A DNA stretch of 64,000 bases from Microvirga flocculans ATCC BAA-817 (GTDB lineage Bacteria; Pseudomonadota; Alphaproteobacteria; Rhizobiales; Beijerinckiaceae), in assembly GCF_000518665.1 (NCBI RefSeq), contig NZ_JAEA01000013.1, positions 42,327-106,326 on the forward strand, written 5' to 3'. The notes under the pieces were generated by a model. That model did not search any database, was not told where the DNA came from, and saw nothing but the letters and a program-made list of their open reading frames with translations. Positions 26,932 through 36,709 of the stretch are shown here, piece after piece. Position numbers and translations under genes: made by a program. Position 1 is the stretch's first letter; each line of letters starts with the position of its first letter.

Positions 26932-28035
26932 TCATAGATCGGCCCCGCGACCGTCATCGGCGCGGTGCATCGGCAGGAGAATTCGAAAGGCGGTGCGACG
27001 AGGCGCCGGCTCGCATTCCACGATGCCGCCGTGGTCGCCCACGATCTTCGCAACGAGCGCCAGGCCGAGGCCGCTGCCCTGGACCTTCGTTGTGACGAAG
27101 GGATCGAAGAGATCGCTCATCAGCTCGGACGGAATGCCGGGACCGTTGTCGATGACGCTCAATTCGATCGGCAGGCTGACCCGCTCCTGGGAGCCCGGAA
27201 CCTGGAGCCGCACGCCCGTGCGGAACGCCGTCGACAGGATGATCTCGCCATCCGGCGCATCGATCCCGATGGCCTCTGCAGCATTCTTGACCAAGTTCAG
27301 GATCACCTGGATCAGCTGATCCCTGCTGCCGAGAACCGGAGGAAGCGACGGGTCGTAATTCTCGACGAAGCGGATATGGCGGGCGAAGCCCGACTGGGCG
27401 AGCCGCTTCACGTGGTCGAGAACGCCGTGAATATTGACCGGGCCCCGCTCCACCGGACGCTCCTCGCCGAAAAGCTCCATCCGCTCGACGAGCTTCACGA
27501 TACGGTCGGTCTCGTCGCAGATGAGGCGGGTCAGCAGGCGGTCGTCCTCGCTGGCCGATTGCTCGAGGAGCTGGGCGGCGCCCCGGATCCCCGAGAGCGG
27601 ATTCTTGATCTCGTGCGCCAGCAGCGCGCCGAGCGCGGTGATGGACCGGGCGGCCCCGCGATGGGTGAGCTGCCGGTTCATCTTGTCGGCAATCGTCCGC
27701 TCCTGAAGCATGATGACGACATCGTCGCTGTCATCGCCCAGGGGGCATGCCGAGACATCCACGATACGCTCCGCGCCGAGACGCGGGCTGCCGATATCCA
27801 CCCGGTGCTCGCTGACGCTGGAGCCCCGCTGGCGAACGTCGTCGACGAGCGCCAGAACGGGCGAGCCGAAGGGCAGGAAGTCGCTGAGCTTCTGGCGCTG
27901 CATCATGCGCAGGCTCATCTCGAAGAAGGCCTCGGCGGCCGCATTGGCATGAACGATCCGATGCTCCGGCCCCACGGTGAGAACCGGAATCGGCAAGGCA
28001 TTCATGATCTGGTCGTTCACGGTCATGGCCGTCAT
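26932..28035 (-). CDS. ntrB: Nitrogen regulation histidine kinase NtrB
   Basis: A 367-residue cytoplasmic kinase/phosphatase of NtrC, itself controlled by PII proteins. It has a PAS domain (about 8-115, [20 protein letters not shown]), the H-box with His141 ([15 protein letters not shown]), and the ATPase domain with N-box [10 protein letters not shown] and [12 protein letters not shown]. No membrane segments are present, as expected. The open frame extends far upstream through dusB, but the ATG at 28035 overlaps the dusB stop as ATGA and gives the usual length. Confidence 0.96.
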   Translation of the reverse strand: MTAMTVNDQIMNALPIPVLTVGPEHRIVHANAAAEAFFEMSLRMMQRQKLSDFLPFGSPVLALVDDVRQRGSSVSEHRVDIGSPRLGAERIVDVSACPLGDDSDDVVIMLQERTIADKMNRQLTHRGAARSITALGALLAHEIKNPLSGIRGAAQLLEQSASEDDRLLTRLICDETDRIVKLVERMELFGEERPVERGPVNIHGVLDHVKRLAQSGFARHIRFVENYDPSLPPVLGSRDQLIQVILNLVKNAAEAIGIDAPDGEIILSTAFRTGVRLQVPGSQERVSLPIELSVIDNGPGIPSELMSDLFDPFVTTKVQGSGLGLALVAKIVGDHGGIVECEPAPRRTAFRILLPMHRADDGRGADL

Positions 28036-29051
28036 GCCGCTTCCCGCTCCTGGCGGTCGTAGAGGGAGCGCAACAGCGTGATCACGGTTCGGGGCTCCTC
28101 GGATGTGACGAGTTCCATGCGCGCGCCCGGCGCGACCTGAAAGCCGGACGCGGCGGCTGCATCCGCATAGGCGGCGAGATGCTTGCGGGCATGGCGGATG
28201 CCGGTCTTCTCGCCATAGAGGGCAAGAAGGCCCTCGTAGTGCTCGATGGCGACGGCCGCCTTCTCGTCCGGGGATGGATCGGGAAGGACCCGCCCCTCCA
28301 GGGCCGCGCCGATCTGGCCGACGAGCCAGGGGCGCCCCATGGCGGAGCGTCCGATCATGACCGCCGTCGCGCCCGACCGGGAAAGGCAGGCCCTGGCCTC
28401 CTCCAGCGATCCGATATCGCCATTGGCGATCACGGGAATGCGGACGGCCTCCACGACCGGAGCGATGGCGCCCCAATCGGCCCTGCCCTTGTAGAATTGC
28501 TGCCGGGTGCGGCCATGCACCGTCACCGCCTTCACGCCGAGAGCCTCCGCCCTGCGGGCGAGTTCCGGCGCATTGATCGTGCCATGATCCCAGCCCAGGC
28601 GCATCTTGACCGTCACGGGAACCGTGGCCGCCTGGACAGTCGCCTCGATCAGCCGGGCGGCATGGTCCAGGTCGCGCATGAGGGCGGATCCCGCATAGCC
28701 GCCGATCACCCGCTTGGCCGGACAGCCCATGTTGATGTCGATGATGCGCGCCCCGGCCCCCTCGGCGACCCGGGCGGCCTCCGCCATCCAGCGAGGCTCG
28801 CAACCCGCCAGCTGAACCACATGCGGCTCGATTCCGGTCCCTTCCGCGCGCAATTGCGCTTCTTCCGAGCCCTGAACGAGCTCGTCGGAGGCGACCATTT
28901 CCGAAACGACGAGTCCGGCCCCCAGGCGCTTGGCGATGCGCCGGAAGGCGACGTCCGTGACGCCGGAGAGAGGCGCTAGAACGGCTGCGGACCCGACCGC
29001 AACCGAGCCGACGCTGAAGCCGCCACAGCCTATTTTTTGATCACTATCCAT
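28032..29051 (-). CDS. dusB: tRNA-dihydrouridine synthase DusB
   Basis: A 339-residue FMN-dependent TIM-barrel enzyme that reduces uridine to dihydrouridine in tRNA using NADPH; older literature names this locus nifR3. It shows [13 protein letters not shown] at the barrel start, the catalytic-cysteine motif [28 protein letters not shown] and [10 protein letters not shown]. It is the first gene of the dusB-ntrB-ntrC operon. A 117-base gap to the divergent ispDF should contain both promoters. Confidence 0.96.
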   Translation of the reverse strand: MDSDQKIGCGGFSVGSVAVGSAAVLAPLSGVTDVAFRRIAKRLGAGLVVSEMVASDELVQGSEEAQLRAEGTGIEPHVVQLAGCEPRWMAEAARVAEGAGARIIDINMGCPAKRVIGGYAGSALMRDLDHAARLIEATVQAATVPVTVKMRLGWDHGTINAPELARRAEALGVKAVTVHGRTRQQFYKGRADWGAIAPVVEAVRIPVIANGDIGSLEEARACLSRSGATAVMIGRSAMGRPWLVGQIGAALEGRVLPDPSPDEKAAVAIEHYEGLLALYGEKTGIRHARKHLAAYADAAAASGFQVAPGARMELVTSEEPRTVITLLRSLYDRQEREAA

Positions 29052-29168
29052 TGTGCCTAATCAATAGCCATTTTGCAGTGCGGTGCAAGTCCTTCCTGCA
29101 GTGGATTTGCCTTATTCCGGTGTCGCGCTTAGGACAGCGACAGCGCTAGCAACGGAGAGTTTCCCTGA

Positions 29169-30362
29169 ATGTCAGTCGCCGCCCTTATCGTTGCAGCAGG
29201 ACGTGGTTCGCGAGCCGGCGAAGGGCTTCCGAAGCAGTACCGGATGCTCCAGGGGCAACCCGTTCTGGCGCGCACCCTCTCCGCCTTCCTGGACCATCCG
29301 AGGATCGACCAGACGATCGTGGTGATTCACCCGGATGACCGCGAACTCTACAAGGCGGCAACCGGAGGCTTGCATCTCTCTTCGGCGGCCCTTCTGCCTT
29401 GCGTGGATGGCGGGGAAACGCGGCAGGATTCCGTTCGGAACGGGCTCGAGGCCCTAACGGCTTCGGCTCCGCAGATCGTGCTTATCCATGACGCCGCCCG
29501 CCCCTTCATCCGACCGCAGCTCATCGACCGGGCCGTGGATGCAGCCCAGCGCTGGGACGCCGCCGTTCCTGGAACGCCCGTCACCGACACGATCAAGATT
29601 GTCGGTGAGCGGTCGGAGGTGGTCTCGACGCCGGACCGGGCTCGCTTGAGGGCGGTTCAGACCCCGCAGGCCTTCCGTTTTCCTCCGCTCCTGAAGGCCC
29701 ATCGTGAGGCTGCGGCCGCCGGGCTTCACGCCTTTACCGACGATGGAGCCCTGGCGGAATGGGCAGGTCTGCCGGTCCATGTGTTCGACGGCGACCCCGG
29801 CAATGTGAAACTCACCCATCCGGCCGATTTCCAGGAAGCCGAGCGGCGCTTGAGAGGCGATACAATGTCTTACGTGACCCGGTTGGGCACCGGCTTCGAT
29901 GTCCATGCCTTCGGCGAAGGGGACCATGTCTGGCTCGGCGGGATCAAGGTCCCCCACGACCGAGGCGCCATCGCCCATTCCGATGGGGACGTCATCCTTC
30001 ATGCCCTCACCGATGCGGTCCTGGGCGCTCTCGCCGACGGCGATATCGGCACCCACTTCCCGCCGAGCGACCCGCAATGGCGCGGCGCGTCATCCGACCG
30101 GTTCCTGGCTCACGCCGTCAATCTGGTGCGGGAGCGCGGCGGCATCGTCGATCATCTCGACGCCACCCTGCTCTGCGAGAAGCCGCGCCTCGGACCGCAC
30201 CGGGACGCCATGCGCCGGCGCATCGCCGAGATCGCAGGCCTGCGCCTGGATCAGGTCTCGCTCAAGGCGACCACGACCGAGAAGCTGGGTTTCACGGGGC
30301 GGAGCGAAGGCCTTGCCGCGCAGGCGGCCGCGACTGTCAGGCTGCCGGAGACCCATCCATGA
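29169..30362 (+). CDS. ispDF: Bifunctional IspD/IspF isoprenoid enzyme
   Basis: A 397-residue fusion of two enzymes of the MEP pathway. The IspD half (about 1-225) has the CTP-binding start [19 protein letters not shown] and joins CTP to 2-C-methyl-D-erythritol 4-phosphate. The IspF half (about 235-397) has the zinc-binding [23 protein letters not shown] and the [13 protein letters not shown] end, and makes the cyclic diphosphate. The fusion is common in alphaproteobacteria and skips the IspE step between the two. The stop overlaps the next start as ATGA. Confidence 0.97.
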   Translation: MSVAALIVAAGRGSRAGEGLPKQYRMLQGQPVLARTLSAFLDHPRIDQTIVVIHPDDRELYKAATGGLHLSSAALLPCVDGGETRQDSVRNGLEALTASAPQIVLIHDAARPFIRPQLIDRAVDAAQRWDAAVPGTPVTDTIKIVGERSEVVSTPDRARLRAVQTPQAFRFPPLLKAHREAAAAGLHAFTDDGALAEWAGLPVHVFDGDPGNVKLTHPADFQEAERRLRGDTMSYVTRLGTGFDVHAFGEGDHVWLGGIKVPHDRGAIAHSDGDVILHALTDAVLGALADGDIGTHFPPSDPQWRGASSDRFLAHAVNLVRERGGIVDHLDATLLCEKPRLGPHRDAMRRRIAEIAGLRLDQVSLKATTTEKLGFTGRSEGLAAQAAATVRLPETHP

Positions 30363-30847
30363 TCGCCGATCTGCAAGGCCGCGCCGCGGCGCTTCTCGAT
30401 GCCTACAGGCGGAAAGGCCTGAAAATCGCCACGGCGGAATCCTGCACGGGGGGGCTGGTGGCAGCCCTGCTGACCGAAATCTCCGGCTCCTCCGCCGTCG
30501 TCGAACGGGGCTTCGTGACCTATTCCAACGAGGCCAAGACGGAGCTGATCGGCGTCCCCGCCGACCTGATCGCGGCCCATGGGGCGGTAAGCGAGCCTGT
30601 CGCGCGCGCCATGGCCGAGGGGGCGCTGGCCCATTCGCAGGCGGATGTGGCGGTGGGCATTACGGGAGTCGCGGGCCCGACCGGCGGAAACGCGACGAAG
30701 CCCGTCGGCCTCGTCCATTTCGGCCTGGCGAGGAAGGGCGCGCCGACGGTCCATCTCGAACGCCGCTTTGGCGACCTGGGGCGGGCGACCGTGCGCCGCA
30801 AGGCGGTGGAGGAGGCCCTGGCGCTTCTGGAGCAGGCGATCCGTTGA
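30359..30847 (+). CDS. pncC: CinA C-terminal domain protein (nicotinamide-nucleotide amidase type)
   Basis: A 162-residue stand-alone CinA C-terminal domain, related to PncC, which converts nicotinamide mononucleotide to nicotinic acid mononucleotide. The active-site motif AESCTGG lies at 26-32, and the family blocks [29 protein letters not shown] and KPVGLVHFG are all present. The start is the ATGA overlap with ispDF. Its TGA stop at 30845-30847 directly abuts the stop of ratA on the opposite strand. Amidase activity is known for some members; here it is inferred. Confidence 0.9.
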   Translation: MIADLQGRAAALLDAYRRKGLKIATAESCTGGLVAALLTEISGSSAVVERGFVTYSNEAKTELIGVPADLIAAHGAVSEPVARAMAEGALAHSQADVAVGITGVAGPTGGNATKPVGLVHFGLARKGAPTVHLERRFGDLGRATVRRKAVEEALALLEQAIR

Positions 30848-31321
30848 TCAGAGGCGGGCCTGGGAGGCCGCACCGTAGATCCGGTCGGCCCGCTCCTCGA
30901 AGGCCTCGGTGAACTTGCGGAAGGCCTTGTCGAAGACGCTGCCCATCAGGACACCGAGGGCGAAGCTCTTGAATTCGTAATTGATGTAGAACTCCACCTC
31001 GCTGCCGGCGGGCGCCTCGCGGAAGGTCCAGCGGTTTTCGAGATACTTGAACGGCCCGTCCACGTATTCGACGTTGATCCTCAGCCGGGGATCGTCCAGC
31101 GTCACCCGCGTCGTAAAGCTTTCCCTGATCGCCTTGTAGCCCACGGACATGGTGGCCACGAGGGTTTCGACGCCCTCCCCGCTCTGAACCCGGCGGACGA
31201 TCCGCAGATCCTCGCAGAGGGGCAGGAACTCCGGATAGCTCTCGACATCGGCCACAAGAGCGAACATCTGGGCCGGCGTATGCTTGACGATCCGGGAGGT
31301 GCGAAAGGTCGGCATGCTCAA
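30848..31321 (-). CDS. RatA/Coq10-like START-domain protein
   Basis: A 157-residue SRPBCC-fold protein of the RatA/COQ10 family. It carries RIVKHTPAQMFALVADVESYPEFLPLC split across the first 40 residues, VDGPFKYLENRWTF, and the C-terminal helix SVFDKAFRKFTEAFEERA. E. coli RatA was described as a ribosome-association toxin; mitochondrial COQ10 binds ubiquinone. In alphaproteobacteria next to lipA a ubiquinone-related role is at least as likely. Its start overlaps the preceding gene by 4 bases. Confidence 0.9.
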   Translation of the reverse strand: MSMPTFRTSRIVKHTPAQMFALVADVESYPEFLPLCEDLRIVRRVQSGEGVETLVATMSVGYKAIRESFTTRVTLDDPRLRINVEYVDGPFKYLENRWTFREAPAGSEVEFYINYEFKSFALGVLMGSVFDKAFRKFTEAFEERADRIYGAASQARL

Positions 31322-31842
31322 GCGGCCTTTCTAAGGGTCGTGAGCTCGGCCTCCAGGGCCGGGATCTCGGAACGGGACTTCAGGACATAGACCCGCTGGT
31401 CGGAACGCAGACGTTCCAGCATGCGGGCCGTCTTCGGCCGCATCCTGCGGGGATAGTCCCAGATCCAGCGCATGAACGACCAGTCGAAGCGCTCGACGCA
31501 ATCGGGGCCGAGGTCCGCCCGGGCGCGGCCATAATTCTCCGCCACCCGCCAGAGCACCCCGGCAGCGCAGCGCCAGCGGGGCAGATCGAGCCAGACGATG
31601 GCCGTCGCTCTCGGCACGCGAATGTCGAAGGTGCTGGCGTAATTCCCGTCCATGACCCAGGACGGCCGAGCGGCGAGCGTCGCCACCCGTTCCCGCCATT
31701 CCGGCTTGGTCGGCATGGTCCAGCCGGGGCCGAAATATTCCCGGTCGAGATGGATCAGCGGCAGGTCGAGCCGCCCGGCGATGCGGCTCGCCAGAGTGCT
31801 CTTGCCCGCGCCTGGGCTGCCGATGACCAGAATGCGCTGCAT
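31318..31842 (-). CDS. P-loop kinase-like protein (topology modulation / FlaR type)
   Basis: A 174-residue nucleotide-binding protein. The Walker A motif GSPGAGKST is at 8-16, followed by LPLIHLDREYFGPGW and VMDGNYASTFDIR, features of the adenylate-kinase-like topology modulation (FlaR) family, which has no settled function. It starts 16 bases after the lipA stop and overlaps ratA by 4 bases, so lipA, this gene and ratA form one operon. Confidence 0.85.
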   Translation of the reverse strand: MQRILVIGSPGAGKSTLASRIAGRLDLPLIHLDREYFGPGWTMPTKPEWRERVATLAARPSWVMDGNYASTFDIRVPRATAIVWLDLPRWRCAAGVLWRVAENYGRARADLGPDCVERFDWSFMRWIWDYPRRMRPKTARMLERLRSDQRVYVLKSRSEIPALEAELTTLRKAA

Positions 31843-31858
31843 GCCCTGAACCGGAGCC

Positions 31859-32818
31859 TCAGGCGAGCTTCGCCAGACGGGCCGCCTTCAGCTTGGCAAA
31901 GTCTTCGCCCGCATGATGCGAGGAGCGCGTCAGCGGGGTCGAGGAGACGAGAAGGAATCCCTTGGCATAGGCGGTCGTCTCAAAGGCCTTGAACTCGTCC
32001 GGCGTCACGAAGCGGATCACGGGATGATGCTTCTTCGTCGGCTGGAGGTATTGGCCGATGGTCATGAAATCCACGTCCGCCGAGCGCAGGTCGTCCATGA
32101 GCTGGAGAACCTCATTCCGCTCCTCGCCAAGGCCCACCATGATGCCGGACTTGGTGAAGATGGTCGGATCGAGCTCCTTCACCTGCTGGAGCAGGCGGAT
32201 AGAGTGGAAATAGCGCGCGCCGGGGCGGACTTTCAGGTATTTCGACGGCACAGTCTCAAGATTGTGGTTGAACACGTCGGGCTTGGCCGCCACCACGACC
32301 TCGAGCGCGCCGGGCTTCCTCAGGAAGTCCGGGGTGAGAATTTCGATGGTCGTCTTCGGAGAACGCGCACGGATGGCCTGGATCACGTCGGCGAAGTGCT
32401 GCGCGCCGCCATCGGCCAGGTCGTCACGATCCACCGAAGTGATGACCACGTGCTCGAGACCGAGCTTCTCAACGGCTTTGGCCACATTCTCCGGCTCGTG
32501 CGGATCGAGAGCCTCGGGCAGGCCGGTCTTCACGTTGCAGAAGGCGCAGGCGCGGGTGCAGGTGTCGCCCATGATCATGAAGGTGGCGTGCTTCTTTTCC
32601 CAGCACTCGCCGATATTGGGGCAGCCCGCCTCCTCGCAGACGGTCACGAGCTTGTTCTCGCGCACGATCCGGTTGGTCTCGGCCCATTTGGGCGAGCCCG
32701 GGGCCTTCACGCGGATCCATTCGGGCTTACGCTGCTGAACAGGCTGATCCGGCCGGTGCGCCTTTTCCGGATGACGGGGACGCTGATCCTTGTTCAGAAG
32801 GTCGAGAACGACGGCCAT
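31859..32818 (-). CDS. lipA: Lipoyl synthase LipA
   Basis: A 319-residue radical SAM enzyme that inserts two sulfurs into octanoyl groups on lipoyl domains. The auxiliary cluster cysteines are Cys61, Cys66 and Cys72 ([12 protein letters not shown]); the radical SAM cysteines are Cys87, Cys91 and Cys94 (CTRACAFC). SGIMVGLGE and the C-terminal serine in [11 protein letters not shown] are also present. The ATG at 32818 gives the usual length; the open frame upstream is not conserved-looking. It serves the two lipoyl-bearing subunits of pyruvate dehydrogenase encoded about 6 kb away. Confidence 0.97.
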   Translation of the reverse strand: MAVVLDLLNKDQRPRHPEKAHRPDQPVQQRKPEWIRVKAPGSPKWAETNRIVRENKLVTVCEEAGCPNIGECWEKKHATFMIMGDTCTRACAFCNVKTGLPEALDPHEPENVAKAVEKLGLEHVVITSVDRDDLADGGAQHFADVIQAIRARSPKTTIEILTPDFLRKPGALEVVVAAKPDVFNHNLETVPSKYLKVRPGARYFHSIRLLQQVKELDPTIFTKSGIMVGLGEERNEVLQLMDDLRSADVDFMTIGQYLQPTKKHHPVIRFVTPDEFKAFETTAYAKGFLLVSSTPLTRSSHHAGEDFAKLKAARLAKLA

Positions 32819-33188
32819 GAAGCTTGAACCTTTTGGGCAAAGGGGCCCTGCCCCTTCCTGTTGAGCGCCTGATTTAAGACGTTCGGAGCCCAATCGCAAA
32901 TGCTCTGATGGCGGGGCTGCCTTTCGCGGTTCGGTTCCCGCACAGCCTGCTCGACCGCGCCCGCTTCCGGGTCATTTGACAAAACAGGCAAGGTGTAGGA
33001 GCCTCGTTTCATCATGTTGAGCTTCGCACAAAACCGTCGCGGCCTGCATCGGGCAGGCAACCTCATCGCGGGCAAGTAGCCCCGGGCTCAACGTGCGTCC
33101 GCACCCCGAGCTCGGGGCGCTCCAAGATACCAGAACCCATAGTCGGACATCTTGTGAGGCCGGATGACAGCTCATCCGGTGCGGCGAC
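32819..33188. other. Upstream region of lipA without a recognisable gene
   Basis: These 370 bases separate lipA from a doubtful plus-strand ORF. Several frames stay open because the DNA is GC-rich, but none has recognisable motifs. The lipA promoter should lie here. Confidence 0.5.
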
Positions 33189-33539
33189 ATGCTTCGGAAT
33201 TTGCTCCACCTTGTGTTCCGCCCGTCGGAACAGCGCCATGCCCGTTCGGCCCATCGGCCGGGCGTCTTGCCTGCAGAGCAGGCAAGCCCCGATCCGCAGG
33301 CCCCTTCCTCCGAGTTCCTGGCGCAGGTTCTCGGAACGGCGCTTGCCATCGACCGTGCCCTGAAAAGGCAGGACGAGGGCATGAGCAAGCGCTTCGACAG
33401 ACCCATGGAGCCCCGCCTTTCGAGCGTGGGTCGACACGACGGAAAGATCGTCCCGCTGCGGCCGCGTAGCCGGCTTACGGCTCAACCTGCCGGCCTGCGG
33501 CCTTCCACCGACGACGATCCCGGACCGACTGCGGCCTGA
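33189..33539 (+). CDS. Possible small protein upstream of rnk
   Basis: A 116-residue plus-strand frame. Its middle (SSEFLAQVLGTALAIDRALK) looks like a real helix and resembles segments in small uncharacterised Rhizobiales proteins, followed by a basic, proline-rich tail. The first third reads like non-coding DNA, so the true start may be later. It ends 34 bases before rnk on the same strand. No function is proposed. Confidence 0.35.
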   Translation: MLRNLLHLVFRPSEQRHARSAHRPGVLPAEQASPDPQAPSSEFLAQVLGTALAIDRALKRQDEGMSKRFDRPMEPRLSSVGRHDGKIVPLRPRSRLTAQPAGLRPSTDDDPGPTAA

Positions 33540-33573
33540 GATGCCGCAACACTCAACGAACAGGAGACATGAC

Positions 33574-34002
33574 ATGGCCAAGAAGACAGCCGACTCATCC
33601 AAGCCGCGGATAACGCTGACGTCCATCGATTACGAGAAGCTTTCGGTTCTCGCCGAGGCTGCGCAGCACACGATGCCCGAGGTGGCAGCAGAGCTTGCCA
33701 ACGAACTGGACCGGGCCCAGGTCCTCCCGAAGGGGCAGCAGCGGACCAACATCGTTTCGATGGGTTCCCAGGTCGAGTTCCGGGACGACATGACCGGGCG
33801 CGTTCAGACGGTCACCCTCGTCTATCCGCATGAGGCGGACATATCGCAGGGCAAGATTTCGGTGCTTACGCCGATCGGAACCGCCCTCATCGGCCTTCCG
33901 CTAGGGCAATCCATCGACTGGACCACACGGACGGGGGAATTGAAGCGCCTGACCGTGCTTCAGGTCGGGGAGCCGGCTTCGACGGCTGCAGAGACCGTCT
34001 GA
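33574..34002 (+). CDS. rnk: Rnk-like regulator with GreA/GreB C-terminal domain
   Basis: A 142-residue protein of the nucleoside diphosphate kinase regulator (Rnk) family: a short helical N-terminal part (ITLTSIDYEKLSVLAEAAQ) and an FKBP-like GreA/GreB C-terminal domain (VSMGSQVEFRD, then VTLVYPHEAD, ISVLTPIGTALIGLPLGQS). Such proteins bind RNA polymerase and affect nucleotide metabolism. The ATG at 33574 has AGGAGA 7 bases before it; an in-frame ATG 11 codons earlier lacks that. The terminal hairpin at 34026 closes the unit. Confidence 0.85.
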   Translation: MAKKTADSSKPRITLTSIDYEKLSVLAEAAQHTMPEVAAELANELDRAQVLPKGQQRTNIVSMGSQVEFRDDMTGRVQTVTLVYPHEADISQGKISVLTPIGTALIGLPLGQSIDWTTRTGELKRLTVLQVGEPASTAAETV

Positions 34003-34025
34003 CAAGATCGCCCTTCGACCGAACC

Positions 34026-34058
34026 ACCGGCCCCCGAAACAAATATTCCGGGGCCGGT
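34026..34058. terminator. Hairpin between the convergent rnk and GFA genes
   Basis: A 13-bp stem with one mismatch (34026-34038 with 34046-34058) and a 7-base loop lies between two converging genes. There is no T run on either side, so it may act as a bidirectional block or need Rho. Confidence 0.5.
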
Positions 34059-34114
34059 GACGTCTCGGTTCTCGATCTCCGGGCCCCTCCCGACGAAAAT
34101 GCAGGGGTGCGCGC

Positions 34115-34570
34115 TCAGGCCCGGTGCCTCGCGAAATCCTCTACCAGTTCGGGATACCTCTCCATCGGGGGAAACTTCTCGAAGCTGTGGATGGCCGGAG
34201 TCTTGGCCCAGGGCAGCGCCTCGCTGGTGAAGGTTTCGATAAACGGCACGAAGCGCCCGGCATCGTCGAGCATCGTGGTGCGGACATTGACGAAGTCGTC
34301 CAGACCCTCGGGCCGGGTAAAGAGCCAGCTCATGCAATGAGGGCAGAAAAAGTGCCGGGTCGGACCATGCAGGCCGCCGATGACCGGCTCGCCCTGGAGA
34401 ACCCGGAAAGCCGCGCTCGGATAAAAAGCGCTCAAGGAAAAGGCGCTGGCGGTCATGCGCTGACAGCCCGTGCAGTGGCACGCCATCGTCATGACGGGCG
34501 GCCCCTCGACTAGGAACCGGACCTGCCCGCACCGGCACTCGCCCTTGTGCACCTCGTTCCGATCCGCCAT
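34115..34570 (-). CDS. GFA-family (glutathione-dependent formaldehyde-activating type) zinc protein
   Basis: A 151-residue protein of the GFA/CENP-V family. Zinc-binding cysteines appear as [18 protein letters not shown] and FFCPHCMSW. The name comes from Gfa, which was proposed to join formaldehyde to glutathione; most relatives have unknown substrates. The ATG at 34570 was chosen because GGGGAGGG precedes it; the frame is open for 19 more codons. Confidence 0.88.
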   Translation of the reverse strand: MADRNEVHKGECRCGQVRFLVEGPPVMTMACHCTGCQRMTASAFSLSAFYPSAAFRVLQGEPVIGGLHGPTRHFFCPHCMSWLFTRPEGLDDFVNVRTTMLDDAGRFVPFIETFTSEALPWAKTPAIHSFEKFPPMERYPELVEDFARHRA

Positions 34571-34717
34571 CGCACCCTCCCCGCTCATGAAAAAGGCAAA
34601 CTGCCGTCCTTGATTCCTTGATGTCAAATCGCCTCAGACCGGTCGTTACGTCACCCTGTACACTTGAGCCCTTGTTTCATATTGACTTAGCGTAAGGAAT
34701 GCGGGGACGAATCAGCG

Positions 34718-36610
34718 GTGCAGTACAGGCGCGAGATCGATGGCTTGCGGGCGATTGCCGTTCTGTCGGTCGTCTTCTTTCACGCGGGCTTTAAAGGCTT
34801 CGGCGGCGGGTTCGTCGGGGTCGACGTCTTTTTCGTCATCAGCGGATACCTGATCACATCGATCATCCTCGGCGAGAAACTCGCTGGCGGATTCAGTTTC
34901 CTGCGTTTCTATGAGCGCCGCGCCCGGCGCATCCTGCCGGCCCTTTTTCTCGTCATTATCGCGACCATTCCCTTTGCCTGGCTGTGGATGCTCCCGGGCG
35001 ATATGAAGGATTTTGCGCAGAGCGTCGCCTTCGTGTCCTTCTTTTCCTCGAATATCCTGTTCTGGAAGGAGAGCGGCTACTTCGACACGGTCACCGAGCT
35101 GAAGCCGCTCCTGCATACATGGAGCTTGGCCGTCGAAGAGCAGTATTACCTGATTTTCCCCCTGCTTCTGCTGTTGCTTCTGCGCAAGGGCAGACGCTGG
35201 GCCATGATCGGGCTCTCCCTTCTCTGCGTCGCCAGTTTCGTTGCCGCACAGACCGGTTCGCTCAAGAATCCCGTCAAGACCTTTTATCTGCTCCAGACGC
35301 GCGGCTGGGAACTGCTGATCGGCGCCCTGATCAGCCTTTACGTCTACGGCCGCCAGATCGCCTGGGGTCGGTCGGAAGCTGCAACGAGAGCCATCAACGA
35401 GGCCGGAGGTCTTTTAGGCCTCGCCCTGATCGTCGCTGCGATCGTCTTCTTCGACGAGACCACGCCTTTTCCCGGCGTCTACGCGCTTCTTCCGACATTA
35501 GGCGCTGGGCTCATCATCCTCTGCGCGTCGCAAGAAACGTGGGTCGGGCGCGTCCTGGGGTGGAAAGTACCGGTCGGGATCGGCTTGATCAGCTACAGCT
35601 TCTACCTGTGGCACCAGCCGCTCTTTGCTCTGGGGCGCTATATCGACCCAGACATCACTTGGTATGAGCTGCTGATGCTGGCAGGCCTTGCAGGAGTGCT
35701 CGCCACTTTGAGCTGGCGCTACTTGGAGCGGCCCTTCCGGGACCGGAACATGGTGAGCCGCAGGCAGATCTTCGCCTTTTCGCTCGCGGGGAGCGCTCTT
35801 CTCGGCCTGTTCGGCTGGGTCGGGCATGCGACCGAAGGTTTTGCAGGAAGGTACTCCCCAAAAGACGCATCCCTTACCCTTCCGATGGATCAGCGCGAAG
35901 ATTACGTCTGGGCCCGTTTCAACGAGCGGCTACTCAAGCCGTTCGATCCAAAAGGTGGGCGCAAGGTTCTCGTCATCGGAGACAGCTATTCCGCCGACTT
36001 CCTCAACGCCGTGCATGAGGCCGGCTTGAACAGAAGCCTTCAATTCTCGACCTATGGCATCAGTGCTAGCTGTGGGAACCTTTACCTTACCATCGATCTG
36101 CTGCCCAAGATCGATCCGAAGGAGCGCGCCTTCTGCAGGACGCAGGACGGATATGCCAATGACCAGCTTCGCGAACGGATGAAAGAGGCCGATGCGATCT
36201 GGGTGATCGGGAGCTGGAGAGAATGGCAGGCGCTGCTGCTGCCTGAAAGCAAGCGGAACCTGGAGAGGGATTTCGGCAAGAAAGTGATCGTCGTGGGACG
36301 AAAGGACCTGGGCAGGGTCAATCTGCGACAGCTCGTCTCCATGCCGGAAAAGGAGCGCATCAAGCTCGAGTCGAACATGCGCCGCGCGCATGTCAGAACG
36401 AACGACCTGATGAAGAAGACGCTCGGGCAGGACTTCCTCGATATTTCCGAGCTTCTCTGTGGAAGCAGCACCAAGTGTCGTCCGTTCACACGGGACGGCA
36501 AGCTGATCTCGTTCGATGGAGGCCATCTCACCGAGGATGGCGCCCGCTATTTGGGCCAACGCCTCACTGAGAGCACCGAAGCGCGCAAGCTCCTGGGAGT
36601 TGTCGATTAG
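34718..36610 (+). CDS. OafA-like acyltransferase with C-terminal SGNH domain
   Basis: A 630-residue membrane enzyme. Residues 1-375 form the acyltransferase-3 domain with about ten membrane helices: YRREIDGLRAIAVLSVVFFH at the start, GVDVFFVISGYLI, the RRARRILPAL motif and WSLAVEEQYY. The C-terminal half is a periplasmic SGNH hydrolase-like domain with Ser423 in GDSYS and Asp600/His603 in DGGHLTEDG, a complete catalytic pattern. Such fusions O-acetylate lipopolysaccharide or other surface glycans. The start is GTG at 34718 with GGGGA about 10 bases before it. Confidence 0.92.
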   Translation: MQYRREIDGLRAIAVLSVVFFHAGFKGFGGGFVGVDVFFVISGYLITSIILGEKLAGGFSFLRFYERRARRILPALFLVIIATIPFAWLWMLPGDMKDFAQSVAFVSFFSSNILFWKESGYFDTVTELKPLLHTWSLAVEEQYYLIFPLLLLLLLRKGRRWAMIGLSLLCVASFVAAQTGSLKNPVKTFYLLQTRGWELLIGALISLYVYGRQIAWGRSEAATRAINEAGGLLGLALIVAAIVFFDETTPFPGVYALLPTLGAGLIILCASQETWVGRVLGWKVPVGIGLISYSFYLWHQPLFALGRYIDPDITWYELLMLAGLAGVLATLSWRYLERPFRDRNMVSRRQIFAFSLAGSALLGLFGWVGHATEGFAGRYSPKDASLTLPMDQREDYVWARFNERLLKPFDPKGGRKVLVIGDSYSADFLNAVHEAGLNRSLQFSTYGISASCGNLYLTIDLLPKIDPKERAFCRTQDGYANDQLRERMKEADAIWVIGSWREWQALLLPESKRNLERDFGKKVIVVGRKDLGRVNLRQLVSMPEKERIKLESNMRRAHVRTNDLMKKTLGQDFLDISELLCGSSTKCRPFTRDGKLISFDGGHLTEDGARYLGQRLTESTEARKLLGVVD

Positions 36611-36661
36611 CCTGCCTCCGGCCGGTCGCTGAGATCGCCGCGCGGAGTCTTAGCATGAGAA

Positions 36662-36689
36662 AGCCAGCCCTTCTCGCGAAGGACTGGCT
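36662..36689. terminator. Hairpin between convergent OafA-like and lpdA genes
   Basis: Two perfect arms (AGCCAG with CTGGCT, CCTTC with GAAGG) separated by single unpaired bases form a 28-base hairpin with a TCGC loop. No T run follows on either strand. Confidence 0.45.
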
Positions 36690-36709
36690 GGACGATCAAA
36701 TGGATGCGC

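Noticed and set aside
28036..28803. N-terminal extension of NtrB reaching into dusB
   Set aside because: The extension lies wholly inside dusB in another frame and has no domain; the ATG at 28035 with ATGA overlap gives normal NtrB length.
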